Assembly: GCF_035944355.1 (NCBI RefSeq)
Contig: NZ_DASZBH010000015.1
Location: forward strand, 1 to 64,000
DNA: 64,000 nucleotides
Origin: Frateuria_A sp035944355
GTDB lineage: Bacteria > Pseudomonadota > Gammaproteobacteria > Xanthomonadales > Rhodanobacteraceae
Direction of reading: 5' to 3'
The notes under the pieces are model-generated. The model had not been told where the DNA came from and did not search any database. It worked only from the letters and a program-made list of their open reading frames with translations. Below are positions 1-8,307 of the stretch, piece after piece (position 1 is the stretch's first letter; every line of letters starts with the position of its first letter). The position numbers and the translations under genes are program-made.

Positions 1-351
1 GACCACCACCGCATAGCGGTCCAGGTGCTGCCCGATGCTGCGCGCCACCTCCAGCACGTAGCGCAGGTCGGCGCTGCCGTCCTCGTCCGGCGGCGTGCCC
101 ACGGCGATGAAGATCACCTCGCCGTGGGCGATGCCGGCGGCGGCATCGGTGGTGAAATCCAGCCGGCCGGTCTCGAAGTTGCGCTTGACCATCGGCGCCA
201 GCCCCGGCTCGAAGATCGGCACCTCGCCCTGCTTCAGGCGCGCGACCTTGGCCGTGTCCACGTCCACGCACAGCACGTGGTTGCCCATCTCCGCCAGGCA
301 GGTGCCCGTGACCAGGCCGACGTAGCCGGTGCCGAAGAGCGTGACTTTCAT
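1..351 (-). CDS. ugd: UDP-glucose 6-dehydrogenase, N-terminal part (runs off window start)
   Basis: The first 117 codons of a nucleotide-sugar dehydrogenase; the rest lies outside the window. The protein opens with an NAD-binding Rossmann motif GTGYVGL at residues 7-13, followed by the family signature PIFEPGL near residue 45 and the IFIAVGTPP strand near residue 80. These fit the UDP-glucose/GDP-mannose dehydrogenase family, and UDP-glucose dehydrogenase (UDP-glucose to UDP-glucuronate, for exopolysaccharide or lipid A sugar synthesis) is the closest match by motif. The GDP-mannose enzyme cannot be excluded from the N-terminus alone. The start is the ATG at 351. Confidence 0.88.
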   Translation of the reverse strand, partial: MKVTLFGTGYVGLVTGTCLAEMGNHVLCVDVDTAKVARLKQGEVPIFEPGLAPMVKRNFETGRLDFTTDAAAGIAHGEVIFIAVGTPPDEDGSADLRYVLEVARSIGQHLDRYAVVV

Positions 352-502
352 TCGTCCAATCCCACCGAAGGAACCGCCGATTCTAGCAGGGGCGCTGCCG
401 CGGACGGGCATCGCGCGCGGCGGCGACCATACGCTGCCGGCGCTTGATAGGCGACAGGTGAAGGCGGCACACGTCCCGCACAGGAAACGCGGAAGGCACC
501 GC

Positions 503-548
503 CACGCCCGAAAACAAACACGCCCTAAAACAACACGCCCTAAAACAA
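503..548. repeat. Three tandem copies of a 15-bp unit
   Basis: The unit CACGCCCTAAAACAA occurs perfectly at 519-533 and 534-548, and with one change (CACGCCCGAAAACAA) at 503-517. It lies between the ugd start and the fkpA-like terminator, upstream of ugd. It may be simple slippage or tandem protein-binding sites; nothing else in the window repeats it. Confidence 0.75.
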
Positions 549-571
549 AAAGGCGCGGATCGCTCCGCGCC
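541..571 (-). terminator. Intrinsic terminator of the FKBP gene
   Basis: On the minus strand an 8-bp perfect stem (GGCGCGGA pairing with TCCGCGCC, 4-nt loop) is followed by a T-rich tract (TTTTTGTTTT). It lies about 30 nt after the stop codon of the FKBP prolyl isomerase. Confidence 0.85.
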
Positions 572-599
572 CTTCTGCAAGACTTTTCGGCGGAGCCGC

Positions 600-1355
600 T
601 TACTTGCCGGCTTCGCCCTGGCCGCCGGCCGGCGTCGGGCCGGTCTTCACCAGGGTCACGTCGAAGATGATCGTGGCGTTCGGCGGGAAGCCGTTCTGCG
701 GCTGCGCGCCATAGGCCAGGTTCGACGGGATGTAGAGCATGTAATGCGCGCCCGTCTTCATCAGCTCCAGGCCTTCGCGGAAGCCCGGGATCACGCCCTG
801 CAGCGGGATCGAGGCTGGCGTGTTGCCGTGTTCGGCGGAGGCATCGAACTTCTGGCCATCGACGAAGGTGCCGACGTAGTCGACCTGCACGGTGTCGTTC
901 GGGCCCGGACGCGCGCCGGTACCTTCGCTGATCACCTTGTACTGCAGGCCCGAAGCGGTGGTCTTCACGCCCGGCGCGTTCTTGTTCTTGGCGATGAAAG
1001 CCTCGCCCTTGGCCTTGTTCTCGGCGGCGATCTTCTCGTACTGGGCCTTGGCCTTGGCCTGCAGCTTGGCGACGAAGGCGTCACGCACGCTCTTGGCCTC
1101 GGCCTCGCTCATGGTCGGCTTCTGGCCCGACAGCGCGGACTGCACGGCGCGGGCGACGGTTGCCGGATCGACTTCCTCGCGCACCAGCGGCGGCAGCTGG
1201 CTGGCCAGGTCCCAGCCGACCACGTAGCTGGCCTTGGTCTTGTCGACCGTGCCGGCGGCGCCAGACTTGGCGGTCTGGGCATGGACGCCCGCGGTCATGC
1301 CCAGCGCAACGGCCAGGGCGGCCGCCGTCAGCGTGGGACGCAGAAAATGCTTCAT
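600..1355 (-). CDS. FKBP-type peptidyl-prolyl cis-trans isomerase (FkpA/Mip-like)
   Basis: A 251-residue periplasmic or outer-membrane folding helper that isomerises Xaa-Pro bonds. Residues 1-25 form a signal peptide with an AHA-type end (GVHAQ). Residues about 30-120 match the helical FKBP N-terminal dimerisation domain, and the C-terminal half is the FKBP domain, with VDYVGTFVDG, a VIPGFREGL loop and YIPSNLAYG. The open frame extends upstream, but the ATG at 1355 gives a proper signal peptide and has GAGGGAG 6-7 nt before it. A strong terminator follows. The family and topology are clear; the exact subtype (FkpA or Mip) is not. Confidence 0.92.
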   Translation of the reverse strand: MKHFLRPTLTAAALAVALGMTAGVHAQTAKSGAAGTVDKTKASYVVGWDLASQLPPLVREEVDPATVARAVQSALSGQKPTMSEAEAKSVRDAFVAKLQAKAKAQYEKIAAENKAKGEAFIAKNKNAPGVKTTASGLQYKVISEGTGARPGPNDTVQVDYVGTFVDGQKFDASAEHGNTPASIPLQGVIPGFREGLELMKTGAHYMLYIPSNLAYGAQPQNGFPPNATIIFDVTLVKTGPTPAGGQGEAGK

Positions 1356-1508
1356 CGAAAACTCCCTCGTGTATTGGATATGCCGGCAATGCGACCGGGC
1401 CTCCCCGATGGAGGCAGGCCAGGCATTGTGAGGCGCGTCGAGCGGTCTTGGCAACGACACCGGCTGTCGACCGTCACGTTTGGGAAAGGTTCCCGTTTAC
1501 CCGCCCCC

Positions 1509-3263
1509 TCAGCCCGGCGGCGGCGGCCGCTCCAGCGTCTCGCGCAGGGCCGCCTGCAACCTGGCGTGCATCTTCACCAGCGCCCGCCAGAGCACCGCCG
1601 AGAGCGCCACGCCAGCCACCACCAGGACGATGGCCACGCCCCGCGGGGGCAGGATCGCCGAGCCGAGCACGCTCACTAACAGGCCCAGCGCCAGCAGCGC
1701 GCCCAGCGGGATCAACCGCGCCAGCAGGCTGCGGATGGTGTGGGTATAGCCGCCGGCGAAGTGCTCGCGGATGCCCAGTTCCGCCAGCAGCATGCCCAGC
1801 GCCTCCGCCTTGCGGTAGATGGCGATCAGCATCGGCAGCGACAGGAACAGCGCGGCGGCGAAGATCAGCGAATGGCGGGTGTCGCGGTTGGCTCCCAGGC
1901 TGGAGAACCAGGCCCAGTTGTGCGCGTTGACGTAGGCCCCGATCACGAACAGGGTCACTACCAGCACCACGTTGATCCCGATGTGCCAGAGCAGCCGGCG
2001 CAGCATGGCCGCGATCATCGCGTTCTGCTCCACCGGTTTGAGCCCTCCCAGCCAGCCCGAGTAGCTCGTCAGCAGCAGCCGCAGCGGCCCTGGCGCGATC
2101 CGGCGCATGCCGTCGACGATTCCGTTGGCATGCCCCACCAGGTAGGGCGACGCGGCCATGCAGACCACCGACACCGCCACCGCGATCGGATAGATGAATT
2201 CGCTGACCACGCCCAGCGAAGTGCCGAGCGCGGCGATCACGAAGGAGAACTCACCGATCTGCGCCATGCTCAGCCCGGTGCGGATCGACGAGCGCGGATC
2301 CTGTCCCACCGCCACCATGCCCATGCCCACCGCCAGCGTCTTGCCCACCATCACCACCGCGGCGATGCCCAGCGCCGGAAGCGCGTATTGCCACAGCAGC
2401 GCTGGGTCGATCTTCAGGCCGATCGCCACGAAGAACAGCGCGGCGAACATGTCCCGCAGCGGCTCGACCAGCCGCATCACGCGATGCGCGTTGCGCGCCT
2501 CGGCGATCACCGCGCCGGCGAGGAACGCGCCCAGCGCCACGCTGAAACCCAGCCACGCCGCGAACAGGCTGGCCCCGAAACACACGCCCAGTGCGCTGAC
2601 CAGCAAGGTCTCGTCCCGGCCGAAGCCGGCGACATAGTCGATCAGCCTGGGCAGCAGCAACAGGCCGAGGATCATCCCGGCCACCACGAACAGGCCGACC
2701 TGGCCTACCACGGCCAGCGCAGTGCCCGCCTCCATCGCGCCGCCGATCGCCACCGCGCTCAGCACCGTCAGGATCACGATGGCGAGCACGTCCTCGGCGA
2801 CCAGTATCCCTACCACCCGCTGCGCGAACGGCAGATGCCGCAGTCCGCTCTCGGCGAGCGTGCGGGTGGCCACCATGGTCGAGGACAACGAGATCAGGGC
2901 GCCGAGGAACAGCGCATCCATGCTCTTCCAGCCCATCAGCTCGCCCAGGCCCGTGCCGATCCAGAGCATCAGGCCCACCTCGATCACGGCGACCATCAGC
3001 ACGCCGAGGCCGACCTCGCGCAGCTTGCGCACGCTGAACTCCAGGCCCAGCGTGAACATCAGCAGCACGACGCCGAGGTTGGAGATGTCGTCGATCGCAC
3101 GGGGATCGCCGACCAGCATGCCCGGCGTGTGCGGGCCGATCAGCACGCCGGCCAGGATGTAGCCCAGCAGCACGGGCTGGCGCAGGCGCTGGAACAGCAT
3201 CGTGGTGGCGCCGGCCACGATCATCACCATGGCGAGGTCACCGATGAAACCGATCTCGTGCAT
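1509..3263 (-). CDS. CPA2-family cation:proton antiporter (KefB/YbaL-type membrane domain)
   Basis: A 584-residue inner-membrane protein with a dozen or more hydrophobic segments. The core matches the monovalent cation:proton antiporter-2 family, with LGYILAGVLIGP near the N-terminus, the LEFSVRKL loop, and GFSVALGAFLAGAVIAE in the ion-translocating core. The predicted role is K+ or Na+ exchange against protons. Unlike KefB/KefC it has no TrkA-N/RCK nucleotide-binding tail; the C-terminus instead adds further membrane segments and a short basic end. The ATG at 3263 is preferred over an upstream TTG at 3287 because GGAG precedes it at good spacing. It stands alone, with the tRNA operon diverging beyond its start. 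Confidence 0.88.
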   Translation of the reverse strand: MHEIGFIGDLAMVMIVAGATTMLFQRLRQPVLLGYILAGVLIGPHTPGMLVGDPRAIDDISNLGVVLLMFTLGLEFSVRKLREVGLGVLMVAVIEVGLMLWIGTGLGELMGWKSMDALFLGALISLSSTMVATRTLAESGLRHLPFAQRVVGILVAEDVLAIVILTVLSAVAIGGAMEAGTALAVVGQVGLFVVAGMILGLLLLPRLIDYVAGFGRDETLLVSALGVCFGASLFAAWLGFSVALGAFLAGAVIAEARNAHRVMRLVEPLRDMFAALFFVAIGLKIDPALLWQYALPALGIAAVVMVGKTLAVGMGMVAVGQDPRSSIRTGLSMAQIGEFSFVIAALGTSLGVVSEFIYPIAVAVSVVCMAASPYLVGHANGIVDGMRRIAPGPLRLLLTSYSGWLGGLKPVEQNAMIAAMLRRLLWHIGINVVLVVTLFVIGAYVNAHNWAWFSSLGANRDTRHSLIFAAALFLSLPMLIAIYRKAEALGMLLAELGIREHFAGGYTHTIRSLLARLIPLGALLALGLLVSVLGSAILPPRGVAIVLVVAGVALSAVLWRALVKMHARLQAALRETLERPPPPG

Positions 3264-3364
3264 GCGCGCTCCGTGAAGAGTGGCCAAGCAGCTTACGTCA
3301 CAACGTGGCCGCCGACGCGGCGTCGCCGACGTGACGGAGGCGCGCAGAAATTTCGAAAAAAAGC

Positions 3365-3393
3365 TTGACGGATTTGCGAACCCTGCCTATTCT
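3365..3393 (+). promoter_or_regulatory. Sigma-70 promoter of the tRNA operon
   Basis: TTGACG (3365-3370) and TATTCT (3388-3393) are separated by exactly 17 bp, ending 17 bp before the first tRNA. The GC-rich stretch after the -10 box resembles the discriminator of stringently controlled stable-RNA promoters. Confidence 0.8.
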
Positions 3394-3410
3394 TTCGGGC
3401 TTCCAGCGGC

Positions 3411-3486
3411 GGGGCCATAGCTCAGCTGGGAGAGCGCCTGCATGGCATGCAGGAGGTCGGCGGTTCGATCCCGCCTGGCTCCACCA
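3411..3486 (+). tRNA. tRNA-Ala(GGC)
   Basis: A 76-nt gene with GGGGCCA acceptor strand, D-arm AGCTCAGCTGGGAGAGC, anticodon loop ATGGCAT giving anticodon GGC, T-loop GGTTCGATC and an encoded CCA end. First of three tRNAs in one transcription unit. Confidence 0.97.
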
Positions 3487-3494
3487 ACCTACCC

Positions 3495-3570
3495 GTCCCC
3501 ATCGTCTAGAGGCCTAGGACATCACCCTTTCACGGTGGCGACCGGGGTTCGAATCCCCGTGGGGACGCCA
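3495..3570 (+). tRNA. tRNA-Glu(TTC)
   Basis: A 76-nt gene with acceptor GTCCCCA/TGGGGAC, anticodon loop CTTTCAC giving TTC, T-arm GGGGTTCGAATCCCC and encoded CCA. It starts 8 nt after the Ala tRNA, in the same operon. Confidence 0.97.
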
Positions 3571-3608
3571 AGGTTGGCCTCGCACTTTGTGTAGCTGGAA
3601 GACAACGC

Positions 3609-3685
3609 GGAGCGGTAGTTCAGTCGGTTAGAATGCTGGCCTGTCACGCCGGAGGTCGCGGGTTCGAGTCCCGTCCGCTCCGCCA
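3609..3685 (+). tRNA. tRNA-Asp(GTC)
   Basis: A 77-nt gene with acceptor GGAGCGG/CCGCTCC, anticodon loop CTGTCAC giving GTC, T-arm CGGGTTCGAGTCCCG and encoded CCA. Last tRNA of the cluster; a terminator follows at once. Confidence 0.97.
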
Positions 3686-3693
3686 CTAATGAG

Positions 3694-3718
3694 AAACCCG
3701 CCGAGTGCGGGTTTTTTG
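3694..3718 (+). terminator. Intrinsic terminator of the tRNA operon
   Basis: Stem AACCCGC/GCGGGTT with a short loop followed by six T residues, starting 9 nt after the Asp tRNA. Confidence 0.9.
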
Positions 3719-3761
3719 TTGGGCTTAATTTGTGCGCTCGCCCATGAGCGCAACAGCAGAA

Positions 3762-3804
3762 GCGGCCATCCATGGCCGCACTCTTCGCAAGGGCTTCGCC
3801 CTTG
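3762..3804. repeat. Two adjacent hairpins downstream of DUF1249
   Basis: GCGGCCAT-CC-ATGGCCGC (3762-3779) and AAGGGC-TTC-GCCCTT (within 3789-3804) are perfect short inverted repeats just past the stop of the minus-strand DUF1249 gene. They may end or protect that transcript; there is no clear T tract. Confidence 0.5.
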
Positions 3805-3815
3805 ACTGCCCTCGA

Positions 3816-4286
3816 TCAATCCTGCGCGTCGATCGGCTCAAGCGTTCCGACCGAGTGTCCCTGCGCGGCCAGGTATTCCAGCCAGCGCGAAAGGAACCCG
3901 TTCATGCGTAGCCGATGCTGCAGCACCGTATGCGCCTCCGGAAACGGTCCCAGCACCTGCCACAGGTGACGCCCCGGATGGCAGTGCAGCGCCTCGGCCA
4001 CGTGCGCGTCGGTGTACATGCGCAGCTGCGCCGACGGCGAGGGGTGGCCGGTGTTCGCATCGACAAAGCCGTAGGTCAGCTCCAGCTCCAACGTGTAGGG
4101 ATGCCGCTCCTGCACGTGCAAGTGCACGTCCAGCCCGTCGTCCACGCTGGAGCGGTAGCGCCCTGGCGCCAGCGTCTGCGGCGCGAACAGGTGCGCCAGG
4201 CGGTGGTAGTTCTCCGCGTACAGGCCCATCAGGAACTCGAAGCGTCCCGGGAGCAAGGCGGAGCGGCTGTCCAATACGGCACTCAT
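3816..4286 (-). CDS. DUF1249 family protein (YqiB-like)
   Basis: A 156-residue cytoplasmic protein whose sequence fits DUF1249: an early FEFLMGLYAENYHRL block, the central LDVHLHVQERHPYTLELELTY and RMYTDAHVAE blocks, and a C-terminal NGFLSRWLEYLAAQGH helix. Its function is unknown. It begins 16 nt after the ppsR stop on the same strand, so the two are probably co-transcribed. There is no signal peptide or membrane segment. Confidence 0.85.
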   Translation of the reverse strand: MSAVLDSRSALLPGRFEFLMGLYAENYHRLAHLFAPQTLAPGRYRSSVDDGLDVHLHVQERHPYTLELELTYGFVDANTGHPSPSAQLRMYTDAHVAEALHCHPGRHLWQVLGPFPEAHTVLQHRLRMNGFLSRWLEYLAAQGHSVGTLEPIDAQD

Positions 4287-4302
4287 CGGTTCTACAGATA
4301 CC

Positions 4303-5118
4303 TCAAAACATGGTGCGCTCGATACCGAAGCGCTCGAAGATCTTGCTGGCGATCTCTTCGATCGAAACGTGGGTGGTATTGAGCGAGGAAATGCCCGCCT
4401 GGCGCAGCAGCCGTTCGGCCTGCTCCAGTTCCCAGCGGCATTGCTGCAGGGTGGCGTAGCGGCTGCCCGGCCGGCGTTGCTCGCGGATCTGCGCCAGCCG
4501 CTGCGGGTCGATGGAAAGACCGAACAGGCGATCCTTGTACGGCTTGAGCCGCTTGGGCAGTTCCAGCTTGTCCAGGTCGTCGTCGGTGAGTGGATAGTTG
4601 GCGGCTTTGACGCCGTAATGCAAGGCCATGTACAGGCAGGTGGGCGTCTTGCCCGAGCGCGACACGCCGACCAGGATCAGGTCCGCCTGCTCGTAGTCGA
4701 CGTCGAGGCCGTCGTCGTGCGCGAGCGCATAGTTGGTGGCGTTGATACGCGCCTCGTATTTGTCGAAATCGACCAGGCCGTGCGAGCGGTTGACGGCGCC
4801 CGAGCGCTTGGCGGCCAGCTCCTCTTCCAGCGGACCGATGAAGGGCGCGAACACGTCCAGCATCAGCGCGCCGCTTGCCGCGACGATTTCGCACAACCCG
4901 CGGTCGGCCATGGTGTTGACCACGATCGGTCGCTCGCCGGTCTGCGCGTAGCGCGTCTTGATGCGCAGCGCAGCGGCCTCGGCCTTATGCGGATCGTCCA
5001 CAAACGGCAGGCGATGCTTGTCGAAATGGATGCCCTCGAACTGGGCAAGGATGGAGTTGCCGATCGTCTCCGCCGTAATACCAGTGGAGTCGGAGATGAA
5101 AAAAACCGTGCGTTGCAT
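4303..5118 (-). CDS. ppsR: Phosphoenolpyruvate synthase regulatory protein (bifunctional kinase/pyrophosphorylase)
   Basis: A 271-residue regulator of the YdiA/PSRP family, which inactivates PEP synthase by ADP-dependent phosphorylation and reactivates it by Pi-dependent removal of the phosphate. The N-terminus MQRTVFFISDSTGITAET is the family hallmark, and residues near 150 carry the P-loop GVSRSGKT. Its length matches the family. It is divergent from ppsA, the gene for its target enzyme, across a 224-bp region, as in many proteobacteria. DUF1249 lies just downstream. Confidence 0.96.
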   Translation of the reverse strand: MQRTVFFISDSTGITAETIGNSILAQFEGIHFDKHRLPFVDDPHKAEAAALRIKTRYAQTGERPIVVNTMADRGLCEIVAASGALMLDVFAPFIGPLEEELAAKRSGAVNRSHGLVDFDKYEARINATNYALAHDDGLDVDYEQADLILVGVSRSGKTPTCLYMALHYGVKAANYPLTDDDLDKLELPKRLKPYKDRLFGLSIDPQRLAQIREQRRPGSRYATLQQCRWELEQAERLLRQAGISSLNTTHVSIEEIASKIFERFGIERTMF

Positions 5119-5342
5119 GCGGATGTCCGTTCGCCCGAAGGTGGCCTGCCCGGAACCTTAGCGCATGCGACGAAGCCCGTGTTCGCTTGACTCGCGGCTG
5201 ACTGGTATGCAGTTGGCCCGGCGCCGTGAACAAATGGTCTTCTTGTGCCATGCACCATCGACAGCGGACAATACCAGTCCTTTGCGGCCCGAATCCGGGC
5301 GCTGCGCAGCGCATTCCCCCAAGCTTTTCTAAGGAGAGTCCC

Positions 5343-7715
5343 TTGAACGACCTGGTGCTTTGGCTGGACAAACTGCGCATGACCGACCTGGGCAAGGTCG
5401 GCGGCAAGAACGCCTCGCTCGGCGAAATGATCGGCAACCTCGCCAAGCTCGGCGTCTCGGTGCCGGGCGGCTTCGCCACCACCGCGGATGCCTTCCAGCA
5501 GTACCTGGACAAGAGCGGCGTGGCCAAGCGCATCCGCGCAAGGCTGGACGGCCTGGATGTGGAAGACGTCGAGGCGCTGACCGCTGCCGGCAGGGAGATC
5601 CGTTCGTGGGTCACCGAAACGCCGCTGCCGCAAGAACTCGATCAGGCCATCCGCGATGCCTACGCGAAGCTCTGCAAGGATGCCGGCGCCGAAAATATTG
5701 CCGTGGCCGTGCGCTCGTCGGCTACCGCCGAAGACCTCCCGGACGCCTCCTTCGCCGGCCAGCAGGAAACCTTCCTCAACGTGGTCGGCATCGACGACGT
5801 GCTGCACAAGGTCAAGGAGGTCTTCGCCTCGCTCTACAACGACCGCGCGATTGCTTACCGCGTGCACCAGGGCTTCAGGCACGAGGACGTGTTCCTCTCG
5901 GCCGGCGTGCAGCTGATGGTGCGCTCGGACATCGGCGCTTCGGGTGTGCTGTTCACACTGGACACCGAATCGGGCTTCCGCGACGTCGTGTTCGTCACCG
6001 GCTCCTACGGCCTGGGCGAGATGGTCGTGCAGGGTGCGGTCAACCCCGACGAGTTCTACGTCTTCAAGCCCACGCTGAAAGCGGGCAAGCCCGCCCTGCT
6101 CCGCCGCAGCCTGGGCGCCAAGCAGCAGCGCATGGTCTATTCGGATAAGCCGGGCGAGCGCGTGCGCATCGAGGAAACCCCGGCCCAGTTGCGCAACCGG
6201 TTCTGCCTCTCCGACGAGGACGTGCAGGAACTGGCCAAGCAGGCACTCGTCATCGAGCAGCACTACGGCCGCCCGATGGACATCGAATGGGCGAAGGACG
6301 GCAACACCGGCAAGCTCTACATCGTGCAGGCGCGCCCGGAGACGGTGAAGTCGCGCGCGCACGCCACGCAGCTGGAGCGCTTCCAGCTCAACGAGAAGGG
6401 CAAGGTGCTGGCCGAGGGCCGCGCGATCGGCCAGAAGATCGGCTCGGGCAAGGCGCGCGTGGTCAAGTCGATCAGCCAGATGCACGAATTCCAGAATGGC
6501 GACGTGCTGGTCGCCGACATGACCGATCCCGACTGGGAGCCGATCATGAAGCGCGCCGCGGCGATCGTGACCAACCGCGGCGGCCGCACCTGCCACGCCG
6601 CGATCATCGCGCGCGAGCTCGGCGTGCCGGCGGTGGTGGGCACCGGCAACGCGCTGCAGACGATTCCCGACGGCGCCGAAGTCACCGTGTCCTGCGCCGA
6701 GGGCGATACCGGCACCATCTACGAGGGCAAGCTCGCCTTCGACCGCATCACCGCGGATCTCGGCGCCATGCCCGAGGCGCCGCTGAAGATCATGATGAAC
6801 GTCGCCAACCCCGAGCGCGCATTCGACTTCGGCATGCTGCCCAACGCCGGCATCGGCCTGGCGCGCCTGGAGATGATCATCGCCAGCCACATCGGCGTGC
6901 ACCCCAAGGCGCTGCTCGAATACAACCGCCAGGACGCCGAGACCAAGGCCAAGATCGACGAGCGCATGGCCGGCTATGCCGACCCGGTGAGCTTCTACGT
7001 CGACCGCCTGGCCGAGGGCATCGCGACCATCGCCGCCTCGGTCTATCCCAAGCCCGTGATCGTGCGCCTGTCCGACTTCAAGTCCAACGAATACGCCGGC
7101 CTGATCGGCGGCTCGCGCTACGAGCCGCACGAAGAGAACCCGATGATCGGCTACCGCGGCGCCAGCCGCTACGTCGACCCGGGCTTCGCCGAGTCCTTCG
7201 CGCTGGAGTGCAAGGCGGTCAAGAAGGTGCGCGAGACGATGGGACTCAGCAACGTATGGGTGATGATCCCATTCGTGCGCACGCTGGGCGAAGGCCGCAA
7301 GGTGGTCGAGGTGCTCGAGAAGAACGGCCTCAAGCAGGGCCAGGACGACCTCAAGATCATCATGATGTGCGAGGTGCCCTCCAACGCCCTGCTCGCCGAC
7401 GAGTTCCTGGAGATCTTCGACGGCTTCTCGATCGGCTCCAACGATCTCACCCAGCTCACGCTCGGCCTGGACCGCGACTCAGGGATAGTCGCCAGCCTGT
7501 TCGACGAGCGCGACCCGGCGGTCAAGAAGCTGCTCGCCATGGCGATCAAGACCGCGCGCGAGAAGGGCAAGTACGTCGGCATCTGCGGCCAGGGACCCAG
7601 CGACCATCCGGACCTGGCCGAGTGGCTTATGGACCAGGGCATCGAGTCGGTGTCGCTCAACCCCGACACGGTCGTCGACACCTGGCTGCGGCTGGCCAAG
7701 AAGAAGGCCGGCTGA
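5343..7715 (+). CDS. ppsA: Phosphoenolpyruvate synthase
   Basis: A 790-residue enzyme that converts pyruvate, ATP and water to PEP, AMP and Pi in gluconeogenesis. The N-terminal half is the ATP-grasp PPDK-type domain (VGGKNASLGEM near residue 20). The phosphohistidine domain follows, with GGRTCHAAIIARELG and His418 as the phosphorylated residue. The C-terminal PEP barrel has MMCEVPSNALLADEF, GSNDLTQLTLGLDRDS and ICGQGPSDHPD with the catalytic Cys. The frame is open further upstream, but the TTG at 5343 is chosen because AAGGAGAG lies 4-11 nt before it and the length then matches E. coli PpsA. It is regulated by the divergently encoded PpsR. Confidence 0.96.
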   Translation: MNDLVLWLDKLRMTDLGKVGGKNASLGEMIGNLAKLGVSVPGGFATTADAFQQYLDKSGVAKRIRARLDGLDVEDVEALTAAGREIRSWVTETPLPQELDQAIRDAYAKLCKDAGAENIAVAVRSSATAEDLPDASFAGQQETFLNVVGIDDVLHKVKEVFASLYNDRAIAYRVHQGFRHEDVFLSAGVQLMVRSDIGASGVLFTLDTESGFRDVVFVTGSYGLGEMVVQGAVNPDEFYVFKPTLKAGKPALLRRSLGAKQQRMVYSDKPGERVRIEETPAQLRNRFCLSDEDVQELAKQALVIEQHYGRPMDIEWAKDGNTGKLYIVQARPETVKSRAHATQLERFQLNEKGKVLAEGRAIGQKIGSGKARVVKSISQMHEFQNGDVLVADMTDPDWEPIMKRAAAIVTNRGGRTCHAAIIARELGVPAVVGTGNALQTIPDGAEVTVSCAEGDTGTIYEGKLAFDRITADLGAMPEAPLKIMMNVANPERAFDFGMLPNAGIGLARLEMIIASHIGVHPKALLEYNRQDAETKAKIDERMAGYADPVSFYVDRLAEGIATIAASVYPKPVIVRLSDFKSNEYAGLIGGSRYEPHEENPMIGYRGASRYVDPGFAESFALECKAVKKVRETMGLSNVWVMIPFVRTLGEGRKVVEVLEKNGLKQGQDDLKIIMMCEVPSNALLADEFLEIFDGFSIGSNDLTQLTLGLDRDSGIVASLFDERDPAVKKLLAMAIKTAREKGKYVGICGQGPSDHPDLAEWLMDQGIESVSLNPDTVVDTWLRLAKKKAG

Positions 7716-7730
7716 TCACGCGAAGAGCGT

Positions 7731-7860
7731 CCCCATCCGCCTTCGGCACCTTCCCCGTGGAACGGAGGAAGCCTAGCAACGGCCCCCCCCCACGCGAACC
7801 CGAAAACTCGGCCGGTGCTTCCCCCGCTTGCGGGGGAAGTGCCCGGAGGGCGGATGGGGG
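7731..7860. repeat. Dispersed palindromic repeat, copy A
   Basis: This begins with CCCATCCGCCTTCGGCACCT and ends with GTGCCCGGAGGGCGGATGGG, so its ends are inverted copies of each other. Inside lie an AACGGAGGAAG block and a CCCCCGCTTGCGGGGG hairpin. The same arrangement recurs at 19056-19169 (copy B). It lies directly after ppsA and may also act as its transcript end. Confidence 0.7.
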
Positions 7861-7885
7861 AGGCCTTGCGGGAAGCTTCAGATCC

Positions 7886-7943
7886 CAGAAACGCAAAAGG
7901 CCCCATCGGGGCCTTTTGCGTTTCTGGCGGAGAGGGTGGGATT
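7886..7943. repeat. 58-bp direct repeat copy 1: truncated tRNA-Ser 3' end plus hairpin
   Basis: This nearly matches 8068-8125. It holds a 19-bp perfect inverted repeat with a 3-nt loop (CAGAAACGCAAAAGGCCCC arms), followed by the last 19 nt of tRNA-Ser on the minus strand. Only the loop differs between copies: ATC here and GAT in copy 2. It lacks the rest of the tRNA. Confidence 0.85.
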
Positions 7944-8067
7944 GCTCGGCCCATCCCTGGGCCTCGCCCCTGCGCGCTATGCGCTCCGGGGCCAGCCTGC
8001 GGCTGTCCCGATTCGCTCCTGGCGAATCGGTCGAACCCGGGCGACTCCGTCCACCCACCCTGTCCAT

Positions 8068-8196
<129 letters not shown>

Positions 8197-8229
8197 AAAG
8201 GTGCGCGCGGTGGTCCGCGCGAGCCGGCA

Positions 8230-8258
8230 ATCATACGCGGGGCGGACAACCGTGACAA
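8230..8258 (-). promoter_or_regulatory. Sigma-70 promoter of tRNA-Ser
   Basis: On the minus strand TTGTCA (8258-8253) and TATGAT (8235-8230) are 17 bp apart and sit 33 nt before the tRNA 5' end, which is good spacing for a stable-RNA promoter. Confidence 0.75.
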
Positions 8259-8307
8259 CAGGATGGGCGTACGGCATGCTGCGCCGGATATCGTCAGCTG
8301 GCACCCC

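Noticed and set aside
4863..7130. A 755-codon open frame antisense to ppsA
   Set aside because: It is the mirror of a high-GC coding gene. It has no ribosome site or recognisable domain, and its His/Ala/Arg/Gly-rich composition is that of a reverse-strand shadow.
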